A stretch of DNA of 64,000 nucleotides from an uncultured Clostridia bacterium (GTDB lineage Bacteria; Bacillota; Clostridia; Oscillospirales; Oscillospiraceae): contig CAMFBN010000003.1 of assembly GCA_945948535.1 (NCBI GenBank), positions 54,142 through 118,141 of the forward strand, written 5' to 3'. Of this stretch, positions 17,723 through 27,018 are shown piece by piece (the stretch's first letter is position 1; each line of letters begins with the position of its first letter). A model generated the notes under the pieces. The model made no database searches and was not told the origin of the DNA. It saw only the letters and a program-made list of their open reading frames with translations. The position numbers were made by a program, and so were the translations under genes.

Positions 17723-19099
17723 TCAATTTTCAACTGCCTTCGCAATATCCCGGGCCACGTGGACGCCGCTGGCGGAGGCGTGGGACAGGGAATGGGTGAT
17801 GCCGCTGCCGTCGCCAATAATATACAGGCCGGGGTAGCGGCTCTGGAGCTTCTCGTCCACCTCTACTTCCATATTGTAGAACTTGACTTCCACGCCATAG
17901 AGCAGGGTGTCGTCGTTGGCGGTGCCGGGGGCCACCTTGTCCAGGGCGTAGATCATTTCGATGATACCGTCCAGAATTCGCTTGGGCAGCACCAGACTCA
18001 GGTCGCCGGGGGTGGCGTTGAGGGTGGGGGTGACAAAGGACTCCTCAATCCGGTTGGGGGTGGAGCGGCGGCCCCGGATCAGGTCGCCGAACCGCTGGAC
18101 GATGACGCCGCCGCCCAGCATATTGCTCAGGCGGGCAATGGACTCACCGTAGCCGTTGGAATCCTTAAAAGGCTCGGAAAAGTGCTTGGCAACCAGCAGA
18201 GCAAAGTTGGTGTTCTCTGTCTGCCGGGCCGGATCTTCGTAGCTGTGACCGTTGACGGTGATGATGCCGTTGGTGTTCTCGTTGACCACCGCCCCCTTTG
18301 GGTTCATGCAGAAGGTGCGCACCCGGTCGCCGTACTGCTTCGTCCGGTAGACGATTTTGCTCTCATACAGCTCGTCGGTCAGGTGGGAGAACACCTCCGC
18401 CGGCAGCTCCACCCGGACGCCGATGTCTACCCGGTTGGATTTGGTGGGAATGTCCAGCTCCCTGCAGACGGTTTCCATCCACTTGCTGCCGCTGCGGCCC
18501 ACGGAAATGATACATTTTTCGCAGGTATAGGCCCTGTCGGCGCAGGAAATCTCATAGCCGCCGTCCAGCACCTGCACCTTCTCCACCGGGGTGTCGAAGA
18601 AGAACGCCACCTTATCCTGAAGGTACTTGTACAGATTCTCCAGCACCACATAGTTGATATCCGTACCCAGATGGCGCACAGAGGCGTCCAGCAGGTGCAG
18701 GTCGTGCTGGATACAGGCCTTCTTAAACTGGGTTCCGGCGGTGGAATAGAGCTTTGTGCCAGCGCCGCCGTAGCGCATATTGATGTCATCCACATAGCGC
18801 ATCAGTTCCAGCGCCTGCCGCTTGCCGATATATTCGTAGAGCGTGCCGCCAAAATCGTTGGTAATGTTGTATTTTCCGTCGGAAAAGGCCCCCGCGCCGC
18901 CGAAACCGCTCATAATGGAGCAGCTTTTGCAGCCGATGCAGGTCTTAATTTTCTCCCCGTCGATGGGGCAGCGGCGGCGGTTCAGGGCATGGCCCGCCTC
19001 AAAAACCGCGATGCGCTTTTCCGGGCAGCGCTGGGTCAGCTCATAGGCGGAAAAAATGCCGCCGGGGCCCGCGCCGATAATAATCACGTCGTAATCCAT
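17723..19099 (-). CDS. FAD-dependent dehydrogenase (COG2509-type)
   Basis: Flavoprotein of 458 residues. The dinucleotide fold VIIIGAGPGGIFSAYEL starts at residue 5, CPIDGEKIKTCIGCKSCS carries four closely spaced Cys residues that could form a redox or Fe-S site, and YIIGDGSGITHSLSHASASG near the C-terminus is the FAD ribityl-binding segment. It matches a widespread clostridial family whose substrate is not known. The start is ATG at 19099 with TTGGAGGA upstream. It stands alone between convergent and co-directional genes. Confidence 0.85.
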   Translation of the reverse strand: MDYDVIIIGAGPGGIFSAYELTQRCPEKRIAVFEAGHALNRRRCPIDGEKIKTCIGCKSCSIMSGFGGAGAFSDGKYNITNDFGGTLYEYIGKRQALELMRYVDDINMRYGGAGTKLYSTAGTQFKKACIQHDLHLLDASVRHLGTDINYVVLENLYKYLQDKVAFFFDTPVEKVQVLDGGYEISCADRAYTCEKCIISVGRSGSKWMETVCRELDIPTKSNRVDIGVRVELPAEVFSHLTDELYESKIVYRTKQYGDRVRTFCMNPKGAVVNENTNGIITVNGHSYEDPARQTENTNFALLVAKHFSEPFKDSNGYGESIARLSNMLGGGVIVQRFGDLIRGRRSTPNRIEESFVTPTLNATPGDLSLVLPKRILDGIIEMIYALDKVAPGTANDDTLLYGVEVKFYNMEVEVDEKLQSRYPGLYIIGDGSGITHSLSHASASGVHVARDIAKAVEN

Positions 19100-19189
19100 A
19101 GTGTTCCTCCAAAGTCTGTGCACACGCGGCAGGATACCGCGCCTTATTCATTCAGTATAGCCCATCTGTCGGAAATATGCAAGGGCAGA

Positions 19190-19220
19190 AAAACGGGGCG
19201 TTCCAAACGGAACGCCCCGA
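19190..19220 (-). terminator. Terminator of the symporter gene
   Basis: CGGGGCGTTCC (19194-19204) pairs with GGAACGCCCCG (19209-19219); on the minus strand the stem runs into GTTTTTC, five bases after the stop of the symporter gene at 19225. Confidence 0.85.
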
Positions 19221-19224
19221 AGTT

Positions 19225-20463
19225 TTATTTCTGTTCGGCTTTCAGGTGCTTTTGCAGCCAATCCTTGCCGTCCACGAACCGGGCGACAATGAAGCTTGCC
19301 ACATAGTCGCCGGCAGCGTTGACCATGGTGGCGGGAGGGTCAACCAGATTGCCCAGAGCCAGGGCCATGGGGTAGGCAATGGCCATCTGCTCCGGGAAGA
19401 ACACGGTGCACAGGGCCAGTTCGCCGGTGCCGCCGCCGCCGGGAATGCCGGACATGGCAACGGAGGAGAACACGGCCACGACGATGGCAAGAATCGCCCG
19501 TCCGGTGGAGAAGTCCTGACCGAACATACCGAACAGGAAGGCAACCTTCAGGATGGCGCTCATGGCGCTGCCGTCCATATGCATGGTGGCGCCCAGAGGC
19601 AGCACAATGTTGCTGACGTCCTTGCTGATGCCGGTCTCTTCCGCGGCTTCCAGATTGGTGGGAATGGTGGCAACGGAGGAGCAGGTGCCGAAGGACACGG
19701 CAGCGGGCTTAAACAGGTGCTTCCACATGACCTTTGCCGCCCCCTTGCCGCCGCCGAACCGGGCGTAAATGGGGAAGAACACGAACATATAGGCAAAGCA
19801 CAGGCCGTAGTAGACCAGCAAAGTGCGGCTGTAGTCGCCGATAAGCTCGGGGCCGTAGGTGGCGACCAGATTGGCAAAGAAGCCAAAGAAGCCGATGGGG
19901 GCGTAGTAGGTGATGATCTGCACCGCTTTCAGAATGCAGGCGGTGATGTCCTCCAGCAGCTTCGCGGTCATGGTCTGGGAACCGCCCTGCATCTGGATGC
20001 CGAAGCCAACAATGACGGCGAAGACAATGAGGGGCAGAATGGCCCGGCGGCTCAGCAGCTCCACAAAGTCGGGCTTGGTGAAGAAGTTCACCAGCATATC
20101 GCCCACGCCGATGACCGCGCCGGCATCCGCCTCGGGAACCTCATAGGTGCCGGTGATCACAGGGAAAACCCGCATCACCACATACATGATGATGGCGGCG
20201 ATGCCTGCGGTGACAAAGAAGGTAGCCAGCGTCACGCCCATGACCTTGCCAGCCTTTTTCGCGCCGGGCATGTTGGCAATGGCGGAGGCGATGGAGCAGA
20301 ACACCATGGGAACCACCGCACAGAACATGAGGTTGGTGAAGATGGTGCCCAGGGGCTCCAGCGCGGGGGCCGCCTCGGGGAACAGCAGGCCCGTGACGCA
20401 GCCGGCGACGATACCCACCAGCATGCAGACAAGGAACCCATAGTTCTTGAAGAATTGTTTCAT
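19225..20463 (-). CDS. Dicarboxylate/amino acid:cation symporter (DAACS family)
   Basis: Membrane symporter of 412 residues taking up glutamate/aspartate or C4-dicarboxylates with Na+ or H+. Signature segments are NLMFCAVVPMVFCSIASAI, FGTCSSVATIPTN (re-entrant loop 1), LPLGATMHMDGSA and GIPGGGGTGE (re-entrant loop 2, transport site). The length is normal. The exact substrate is uncertain. Single gene with its own terminator. Confidence 0.92.
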   Translation of the reverse strand: MKQFFKNYGFLVCMLVGIVAGCVTGLLFPEAAPALEPLGTIFTNLMFCAVVPMVFCSIASAIANMPGAKKAGKVMGVTLATFFVTAGIAAIIMYVVMRVFPVITGTYEVPEADAGAVIGVGDMLVNFFTKPDFVELLSRRAILPLIVFAVIVGFGIQMQGGSQTMTAKLLEDITACILKAVQIITYYAPIGFFGFFANLVATYGPELIGDYSRTLLVYYGLCFAYMFVFFPIYARFGGGKGAAKVMWKHLFKPAAVSFGTCSSVATIPTNLEAAEETGISKDVSNIVLPLGATMHMDGSAMSAILKVAFLFGMFGQDFSTGRAILAIVVAVFSSVAMSGIPGGGGTGELALCTVFFPEQMAIAYPMALALGNLVDPPATMVNAAGDYVASFIVARFVDGKDWLQKHLKAEQK

Positions 20464-20658
20464 ACTTGATACTCCCTTTCCAAATGTAACCCCTGAACCA
20501 TACCGTATTTTCAGTCTGTTTTCAAGGGAAAACCGGCTGGTCGAAGCCGGTTATTTACCTGAGCCGGAAAAGCCGTGCGCACATCCGGTATCTCTGGCGC
20601 TGCCATAAACCATGATTGTACAAAGATAGCAAAATTCTGTGGAATTGTCAATGAAGCA
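20464..20658. other. Intergenic stretch between symporter and murI
   Basis: No gene seen. It contains a small AACCGGCT / AGCCGGTT hairpin near 20530-20552 and presumably the leftward promoter of the symporter; the rightward murI promoter follows. Confidence 0.5.
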
Positions 20659-20687
20659 TTGCAAAGCCGGACAAAATTTGATAAAAT
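20659..20687 (+). promoter_or_regulatory. murI promoter
   Basis: TTGCAA (20659-20664), 17 bases, TAAAAT (20682-20687), about 85 bases before the murI start. Confidence 0.65.
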
Positions 20688-20771
20688 ATCTTCCAGCCTA
20701 TAGCCTATTCATTATTATTCAGCCCTTTTATGCATAATAATTCCCCACTCTGTATGGATTCAGGTGAGACC

Positions 20772-21545
20772 ATGAATGAGAAACACGATTACATTGCCGT
20801 ATTCGATTCCGGTGTGGGCGGCATCAGCGTACTGCGGCATCTGCGCAAAGCCCTGCCGGGGGAACGGTTCCTCTATTTCGGCGACTCCGCCAACGCCCCC
20901 TACGGCAGCCGCCCCACGGAAGAGGTGCGGGCGCTGACACTGGCAGCCGTCAGGTATCTTCTGTCGGAATACCCCTTAAAAGCGCTGGTCATCGCCTGCA
21001 ACACCGCCACGGCGGCCGCCGTGAACGATGTCCGGGAGGCCTACCCGGAGCTCATCGTGGTGGGCATCGAACCGGCCTTGAAGGTGGCGGCAGACCACTT
21101 CCCCGGCGGACGGGTGGGGGTGATGGCCACCGAGGTGACCCTGCGGGAGGAAAAATTCGACACCCTGCTGCACCGGTTTGACGAAGATGTGACCATCTAC
21201 AAAATCCCCGCCCCGGGACTGGTGGAGCTGGTGGAAGCCGGGAAGGTGGACACGCCGGAGACGGAAGCCCTGCTGAAAAAGGTCTTAGGCCCCTACCTTG
21301 GGAAGCTGGACGCGTTGGTGCTGGGCTGCACCCACTACCCCTTTGCCAGGAACGCCATAGCCAGAGTCCTTGGCGGCAGCGTCACCCTGCTGGACGGCGG
21401 CGAGGGCACCGCCCGGGAGACCCGGCGGCGCTTACAGCAGGCGGGCCTTTTGGAAAACGGCGCGGGAGAAGTCAAAATCTGCAACAGTTCCCCCGACCCG
21501 GATATGCTGCGGCTGTCCCGGGAGCGGCTTCAACAGGAGGATTGA
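20772..21545 (+). CDS. murI: Glutamate racemase
   Basis: Makes D-glutamate for peptidoglycan. 257 residues; FDSGVGGISVLRHL near the N-terminus, GDSANAPYGSRP, and the two catalytic Cys motifs ACNTATAAAV and LGCTHYPF are all present. The start is ATG at 20772 with AGGTGA upstream; an in-frame ATG at 20754 has no ribosome site. It ends two bases before udk, so murI, udk and the phosphatase gene appear to be one operon. Confidence 0.95.
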   Translation: MNEKHDYIAVFDSGVGGISVLRHLRKALPGERFLYFGDSANAPYGSRPTEEVRALTLAAVRYLLSEYPLKALVIACNTATAAAVNDVREAYPELIVVGIEPALKVAADHFPGGRVGVMATEVTLREEKFDTLLHRFDEDVTIYKIPAPGLVELVEAGKVDTPETEALLKKVLGPYLGKLDALVLGCTHYPFARNAIARVLGGSVTLLDGGEGTARETRRRLQQAGLLENGAGEVKICNSSPDPDMLRLSRERLQQED

Positions 21546-21547
21546 CA

Positions 21548-22186
21548 ATGGAAAACAACATCTTGGTTCTCGGCATTGCCGGCGGCACCGGCAGCGGCAA
21601 AACCACGCTCATGGACAACCTCATCGGCAAATTTGGGGACGTGGTCACCGTGCTCAGCCACGACAACTACTACCGCCGCCACGACAATCTGACCTACGAG
21701 CAGCGCTGCCGGCTGAACTACGACGAGCCTGCCTCCCTGGAAACAGAACTGATGGCGGAGCATCTGTCCAAGCTGCGCCGCGGGGAAGCCATCGACTGCC
21801 CCATCTACGACTTCACCATCCACAACCGCTCCGACCAGACCATGCACATTGTGCCGAAAAAGGTCATTATCGTGGAGGGTATTCTGATCTTTGAAAACGA
21901 GGCTCTGCGAAATCTCATGGACATCCGCATTTTTGTGGACACCGACGCGGATATCCGGCTGTGCCGCCGGATTGCCCGGGACGTGAACCAGCGGGGAAGA
22001 ACGCTGGAAAGCGTGCTGACCCAGTACCAGCAGACCGTGAAGCCCATGCACGAAAAATATGTGGAGCCAAGCAAGAAATACGCCCATATCGTCGTCCCCG
22101 AGGGCGGCAGAAATCTCATCGCTCTGGATATGATTACAGAGCGAATCCGGCGTCATTTGGAGGATGTATGCGATACGAAAGCCTGA
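21548..22186 (+). CDS. udk: Uridine kinase
   Basis: Phosphorylates uridine/cytidine in pyrimidine salvage. 212 residues with Walker A GGTGSGKTT at about 12-20, the nucleoside-binding SHDNYYRR and NYDEPASLE segments, and IVEGILIFENEAL. The ATG at 21548 sits seven bases after AGGAGG, making it preferable to the upstream TTG at 21542. The 3' end overlaps the HAD phosphatase gene by 19 bases. Confidence 0.93.
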   Translation: MENNILVLGIAGGTGSGKTTLMDNLIGKFGDVVTVLSHDNYYRRHDNLTYEQRCRLNYDEPASLETELMAEHLSKLRRGEAIDCPIYDFTIHNRSDQTMHIVPKKVIIVEGILIFENEALRNLMDIRIFVDTDADIRLCRRIARDVNQRGRTLESVLTQYQQTVKPMHEKYVEPSKKYAHIVVPEGGRNLIALDMITERIRRHLEDVCDTKA

Positions 22187-22791
22187 TTTTTGACATTGAC
22201 GGCACCCTGTGGGACTCCCGGGCGCTGGTTGCCGAGGGTTATAATATTCAGCTTGCAAAAGAGGGGCTAAGCCATCTGGCAGTGAACGCCGAACTGTTCC
22301 GCCCCCTGTTCGGCAAGGTCATGACAGAGATTGCCGACATCATTTTTCCCTCCATCCCCGCCCCGGAGCGCTACGCCCTGATGGAGCGGTGCATGGACAC
22401 GGAAAATAAATACTTGCAGGCAAACCCCTGCCGCATCGGCTACCCCGGTGTCCGGGAAACCATGGAAGCACTGGCAAAAAACCACCGGCTGTTCATCGTC
22501 AGCAACAGCCAGAAGGGGTATCCGGAGCTGTGCATTGAGAAGCTCGGGCTGGCTCCCTTCATTCAGGGGCACCTGTGCTTCGGCGACACCGGCACCAGCA
22601 AGGGTAAAACCATCCGCGCCCTGATGGACAGGTACGGCATTGCGGACTGCGCCTACATCGGCGACACCCAGGGCGATTACGAGGCCACGCTGGAAGCCGG
22701 CGTTCCCTTCATCTGGGCAGCCTACGGCTTCGGCACCCCCGATGGATATGACCATAAAATCGACAGTTTTGCCGACCTTCTCGCCCTTTAA
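22168..22791 (+). CDS. HAD family hydrolase (phosphoglycolate phosphatase-like)
   Basis: 207-residue haloacid dehalogenase-type phosphatase. Motif I is FDIDGTLWDS with the nucleophile Asp, motif II VSNSQK, motif III Lys in TSKGKTI, and motif IV YIGDTQGD. The cap domain is of the alpha-helical C1 type. The ATG at 22168 has GGAGG five bases upstream and lies within the end of udk. Its substrate is unknown; coupling to udk hints at a nucleotide or sugar phosphate. Confidence 0.9.
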   Translation: MRYESLIFDIDGTLWDSRALVAEGYNIQLAKEGLSHLAVNAELFRPLFGKVMTEIADIIFPSIPAPERYALMERCMDTENKYLQANPCRIGYPGVRETMEALAKNHRLFIVSNSQKGYPELCIEKLGLAPFIQGHLCFGDTGTSKGKTIRALMDRYGIADCAYIGDTQGDYEATLEAGVPFIWAAYGFGTPDGYDHKIDSFADLLAL

Positions 22792-22917
22792 GTTGATTTC
22801 CGGGTGAAAAGCGGCGCTGAATGTTCCATTTTCAAAAGGACGTAACCTCCAAGCATAAATCGGTGCATCGGTGGGGTCAAGACATAAGCCCTATAATGTA
22901 GTTAGGAGTATTATTTC

Positions 22918-23796
22918 ATGAGCATCGCAATGGATGCCGCCTGCCTGCAATGCAGTCTGCGGCGCAATATCGAAACCGTGCAGTCTCTCGGGTCGGCAGA
23001 GGAAACCATGGACTTTGCCCGGGAACTGATGCGGCTGTATCTGGACGGGCCGAAAGACGTACCCTCCACCTGGTTCACCCCGAAAATCGCCCGGCTGCTG
23101 CATGCGCGCTACGGTCTGGAAATGGACCGGTTCCGGCAGGAAAAGCTTGACTCTAACGCCCTGGTGCTGTCCCATATGGAGGACATCCGAAACCGGGTCA
23201 TGGGCGCGGAAAACCCGATTCTGGCTGGGCTTCAGTTCGCCATACTGGGCAATTATCTGGATTTTTCCGCCCTGCAGGGACAGGTCAGCTTTGAGAAATT
23301 CACCCAAATGCTGGATACCGCCGAAGATATGCAGTTTGACATGACGGTTTTTGACCGATTCTGCCGGGATTTGGGGACTGGGAAAAGCCTGTTGTACCTG
23401 ACGGACAACGCAGGGGAAATCGGCTTTGACCGGATTTTCGCCGAGGCCATTTCCGAATGCTATCCGAATCTGGAAATCACCTTCTGCGTCCGGGGCGGCC
23501 CCACCCTGAACGACGCCACACGGGAGGATGCCGCCGCCGTGGGAATCCCCTTCCGGGTCATCGACAACGGCAATCTGGTTCCCGGCACCCAGCTGGATCA
23601 GCTCAGCGCAGAGGCAAAGCAGGCTGTCGAAACCGCGGACGTGATTCTCGCCAAGGGCATGGCAAACGTGGAAACCATGCTGGGCTGTGGGTACAATATC
23701 TATTACGCATTTTTAGTCAAATGCCAGCGGTTTGTGAATCTGTTCGGCAAGCCGCTGATGACCCCCATGCTGGTGGGGGAACATAAAGAAAGCTGA
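22918..23796 (+). CDS. DUF89 / ARMT1-like metal-dependent phosphatase
   Basis: 292-residue member of the DUF89 damage-control phosphatase family, which removes phosphate from harmful sugar or cofactor phosphates. An N-terminal CLQC pair is typical of the prokaryotic subfamily; [13 protein letters not shown] (about residues 161-173) and [12 protein letters not shown] carry the conserved metal and phosphate ligands. AGGAG precedes the ATG at 22918. It lies 11 bases before the flavoprotein gene and may be transcribed with the glycan cluster. The substrate is unknown. Confidence 0.83.
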   Translation: MSIAMDAACLQCSLRRNIETVQSLGSAEETMDFARELMRLYLDGPKDVPSTWFTPKIARLLHARYGLEMDRFRQEKLDSNALVLSHMEDIRNRVMGAENPILAGLQFAILGNYLDFSALQGQVSFEKFTQMLDTAEDMQFDMTVFDRFCRDLGTGKSLLYLTDNAGEIGFDRIFAEAISECYPNLEITFCVRGGPTLNDATREDAAAVGIPFRVIDNGNLVPGTQLDQLSAEAKQAVETADVILAKGMANVETMLGCGYNIYYAFLVKCQRFVNLFGKPLMTPMLVGEHKES

Positions 23797-23807
23797 GGTT
23801 ATCAGAA

Positions 23808-25376
23808 ATGAAGAAAGTAGTCATCATCGGAGCAGGCCCCGCAGGCATCACCGCTGGTTACGAGCTGCTCAAAAACCGGGATGGGTCGGACGAAACCTAT
23901 GATGTGCTGATTCTGGAGCAGAGCGACGCCATTGGCGGCATCTCCCGCACCGTGCGGCACAACGGCAACCGCATGGACATCGGCGGACACCGCTTCTTCA
24001 GCAAGGACAGCAATGTCACCGACTGGTGGAGCGAAATCATGCCCAAGCAGGGCGCCCCCGCCATGGACGACAAAATTTTAGGCCGCAGCGTCCCCGTCAC
24101 CCCCGGCGGCCCGGACCCCGATCAGGAAGACCGGGTCATGCTGACCCGGAACCGGGTTTCCAGAATCTACTACAAGAAGAAGTTTTTCGACTACCCCGTG
24201 AAAATGAACTGGAACACCATCCACAATATGGGATTCCTGACCACCATGAACGCGGGCTTCAGCTATCTGTACTCCGCGGTGTGCAAAAAGGACGAGGATT
24301 CTCTGGAGAATTTCTACATCAACCGCTTTGGCAAAAAGCTCTACTCCATGTTCTTTGAGGGCTACACGGAAAAGCTCTGGGGCCGTCATCCCCGGGACAT
24401 CTCCGCCGACTGGGGCGCCCAGCGGGTGAAGGGTCTGTCCATTGTGGCTATTTTGAAGGATATTTTACAGAAGGCCCTGCCTCAGACGAAGAAAAACGCC
24501 CATGTGGAGACCTCTCTCATTGAGGAATTCCAGTATCCCAAGTTCGGCCCCGGTCAGCTCTGGGAGACAGCGGCTCAGGCGTTCGTTGACATGGGCGGTG
24601 AGATTCGGAAGGGCTGCAAGGTTGTGGAAGTTCATACGGAAGGAAACGCCGTGAAGGAGCTGGTCTACGAGCAGGACGGACAGAAGTACACCGTTGCCGC
24701 CGACTGCTACATCTCCTCCATGCCTCTGAAGGACCTGGTGGCAGGCATGAACGATGTTCCCGCCGATATCGGCCGCATTGCCGCTGGGCTTCCCTACAGA
24801 GACTTTGTGACCGTGGGCCTGTGCGTCCGGAAGATCGCCCTGAAAAACGAGACGAAGCTGAAAACCCTGCAAAACATCGTGCCGGACTGCTGGATCTATG
24901 TGCAGGACGTGGGTGTCAAGCTGGGCCGCATCCAGATTTTCAACAACTGGTCGCCCTACATGGTGGCAAAGCCCGAGGAAACCGTGTGGATGGGGCTGGA
25001 ATACTTCTGCACCGAGGGCGACAAATACTGGAATATGAGCGAAGCCGAGTGGGTGGATTTCGCCGTTTCCGAGCTACTGTCCATGGGCGTGCTGGAAAGC
25101 CGGGAGGATGTTCTCGACTATCACAAGGAATGCGTCCAGAAGGCCTATCCCGCCTACTTCGACACCTACTATGAAATCGACAAGCTGGTATCCTACCTGG
25201 ACGGCTTCCAGAATCTGTACTGCGTGGGCAGAAACGGTCAGCACCGCTACAACAACATGGATCATTCCATGGTCACGTCCTTTGAAGCCGTCAAGAACAT
25301 CAGGAATGGAATTGACGACAAGAAGAATATCTGGAGCGTAAACACGGAGGAGGAATACCATGAGGAAAAGAAGTAG
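23808..25376 (+). CDS. FAD-dependent oxidoreductase, UDP-galactopyranose mutase/protoporphyrinogen oxidase-like
   Basis: 522-residue flavoprotein. [18 protein letters not shown] is the FAD-binding Rossmann fold; [20 protein letters not shown] and GHRFFSKDS follow, as in amine oxidase/UGM-like enzymes. The C-terminus has [18 protein letters not shown], a segment found in flavoproteins from polysaccharide clusters. It is followed, with a 17-base overlap, by two DUF6020 membrane proteins and GtrA, so modification of an activated sugar for surface glycan synthesis is the best guess. The family is broad, so a different redox substrate is possible. Confidence 0.8.
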   Translation: MKKVVIIGAGPAGITAGYELLKNRDGSDETYDVLILEQSDAIGGISRTVRHNGNRMDIGGHRFFSKDSNVTDWWSEIMPKQGAPAMDDKILGRSVPVTPGGPDPDQEDRVMLTRNRVSRIYYKKKFFDYPVKMNWNTIHNMGFLTTMNAGFSYLYSAVCKKDEDSLENFYINRFGKKLYSMFFEGYTEKLWGRHPRDISADWGAQRVKGLSIVAILKDILQKALPQTKKNAHVETSLIEEFQYPKFGPGQLWETAAQAFVDMGGEIRKGCKVVEVHTEGNAVKELVYEQDGQKYTVAADCYISSMPLKDLVAGMNDVPADIGRIAAGLPYRDFVTVGLCVRKIALKNETKLKTLQNIVPDCWIYVQDVGVKLGRIQIFNNWSPYMVAKPEETVWMGLEYFCTEGDKYWNMSEAEWVDFAVSELLSMGVLESREDVLDYHKECVQKAYPAYFDTYYEIDKLVSYLDGFQNLYCVGRNGQHRYNNMDHSMVTSFEAVKNIRNGIDDKKNIWSVNTEEEYHEEKK

Positions 25377-27018
25377 CCGCCTCTGGGATTCCTGCACCCG
25401 GCAGTTGGGGTTAGAAACCACGTTGGAAAAACGGTGGTTTATTGCCGCGTTTATTCTGCTGTTTGTCTATCTCTGGCTGTGCCAGTATCTGCGGAATTTT
25501 CTTTCCTATGACGTGACCGCCGGTGTGATCAGTTCGGTGCTGTTCCCTGCCTTGCAGGTCATTCCCCTGTGCATATTCGGCGTAATGCTGTTTAAAAATA
25601 TCCGAATTACCCCCATTGCCCCCGAAGGCCGCGTCTCATGGTTCCGGCGGCTCTTCCCGGTGGTCGTATGCCTGTTCACCTTTGCCTATCTGCTGCTGTG
25701 GCTCATCGCCTACTGTCCCGGCGATTATCCCGCAGACTGTATTATCCAGCTTTCGCAGGCCTATTACGGCTATTTTGACAACTGGCACCCTGTGCTGCAC
25801 ACCTGGATTTTTTTCTGGATCCCCTGGCAGATTTTCCATCACCCCGCCGGGATCGTATTATACCAGATTTTTCTGTTCAGTCTTGCCGTTTGGTATCTGT
25901 ACCGGGTCCTGTGCCGGCGGGGCTGTCCTGCATGGTTTCTGGTCGCTTCCTGGCTGTTTTTGATTCTCAATCCTCATATTGCGAAGATGATGATGTCGCC
26001 TCAGAAGGACAGCGCTTTGACCATTGTATCACTGGTGATTTTTTCGCAGGTTGTTGAAATCTATGAGTCTCCGGATGTCTGGCTGAAAAAATGGTACCAT
26101 TTTGTCGGCTTTACCGTTCTGTGTGTTATGGCGACTGTGTTCCGCCACAATGGGATTCTGCTGACCGCCCCACTGTACGTAATTCTGTTTGTATTCCAGA
26201 AAAAAGAGCGAAAAATGCTTCTGTTTTCCGCACTTCTGCTGATGTTTACTGTCTGGTTTCTCAACGGCCCCATCATGCTCTGTGATCGCGTTTGTCCCAC
26301 ATACGACCGGCAGTTGGAGCTTCTCGGTCTTCCTTTGACGGTCATTTCCAGCGTCTATTCAAAGGACCGTGCAGCACTTTCCCCGGAGGCCATTCAGTTT
26401 CTGGACGGTCTTGCCACTCAGAAAGAATGGAATTCCCAATTCCAGTTCGGTAATTTCAATTCCATCAAATTCTCCACCTCTCTGCCCCTTGATGTGCGGG
26501 TGGAACAGGAAGGGGCGCTCGCTATCCTGCAATACACCGCGCAAGCCTTTTCCAGCAGCCCCATCTGGTCGACGAAGGCATTGATTACGCTGACGCAGCA
26601 AGTCTGGAACCCGCTGGCCAATGTAGGCGGCGTCGGCACACCGGACTGCTTTGATCTTGTCGTGGATGGCGTCGGTGTTACCATGCAGGGAAATGAGAGC
26701 CTTGCGCGGGTACTGGCCTACTGGGCTGATACCACGGATTCTCTTTTCCTTTCCATGCTGACAAAAAACGTGGGCATGATGATTCTCCTTGCGATGTTTA
26801 CCGCCGTGGCAAATGTGGGCCGAGGCCGGCTGGGCCGGGCCTTCATGATCTTCCCCATGCTCATTTACGATTTCGGTACCATGCTGCTGCTCACCGGCCC
26901 CGATTTCCGGTTTTTCCATTTCAATTTCGTCATTATCATCCCATTGCTATACCTGATTCTGTCCAGAAACCGTTCTGAGCAGGTATCAGTGGAGGAACAA
27001 CATGAAGAAAAGAAGTAA
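25360..27018 (+). CDS. DUF6020-type polytopic membrane protein, copy 1
   Basis: 552 residues with about twelve hydrophobic segments and an overall GT-C glycosyltransferase-like layout: a large first outer loop containing [13 protein letters not shown] and [10 protein letters not shown] (about residues 125-150) followed by alternating spans and a periplasmic region around 310-430. It is closely similar along its whole length to the next gene. The ATG at 25360 has GGAGGAGGA upstream and lies inside the end of the flavoprotein gene. I infer a lipid-linked-sugar glycosyltransferase or flippase-type role; no activity is known for the family. Confidence 0.75.
   Translation: MRKRSSRLWDSCTRQLGLETTLEKRWFIAAFILLFVYLWLCQYLRNFLSYDVTAGVISSVLFPALQVIPLCIFGVMLFKNIRITPIAPEGRVSWFRRLFPVVVCLFTFAYLLLWLIAYCPGDYPADCIIQLSQAYYGYFDNWHPVLHTWIFFWIPWQIFHHPAGIVLYQIFLFSLAVWYLYRVLCRRGCPAWFLVASWLFLILNPHIAKMMMSPQKDSALTIVSLVIFSQVVEIYESPDVWLKKWYHFVGFTVLCVMATVFRHNGILLTAPLYVILFVFQKKERKMLLFSALLLMFTVWFLNGPIMLCDRVCPTYDRQLELLGLPLTVISSVYSKDRAALSPEAIQFLDGLATQKEWNSQFQFGNFNSIKFSTSLPLDVRVEQEGALAILQYTAQAFSSSPIWSTKALITLTQQVWNPLANVGGVGTPDCFDLVVDGVGVTMQGNESLARVLAYWADTTDSLFLSMLTKNVGMMILLAMFTAVANVGRGRLGRAFMIFPMLIYDFGTMLLLTGPDFRFFHFNFVIIIPLLYLILSRNRSEQVSVEEQHEEKK

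Noticed and set aside
19177..20469. Plus-strand frame opposite the symporter gene
   Set aside because: His/Gly-rich low-complexity shadow; the minus-strand gene has all DAACS motifs and a terminator.
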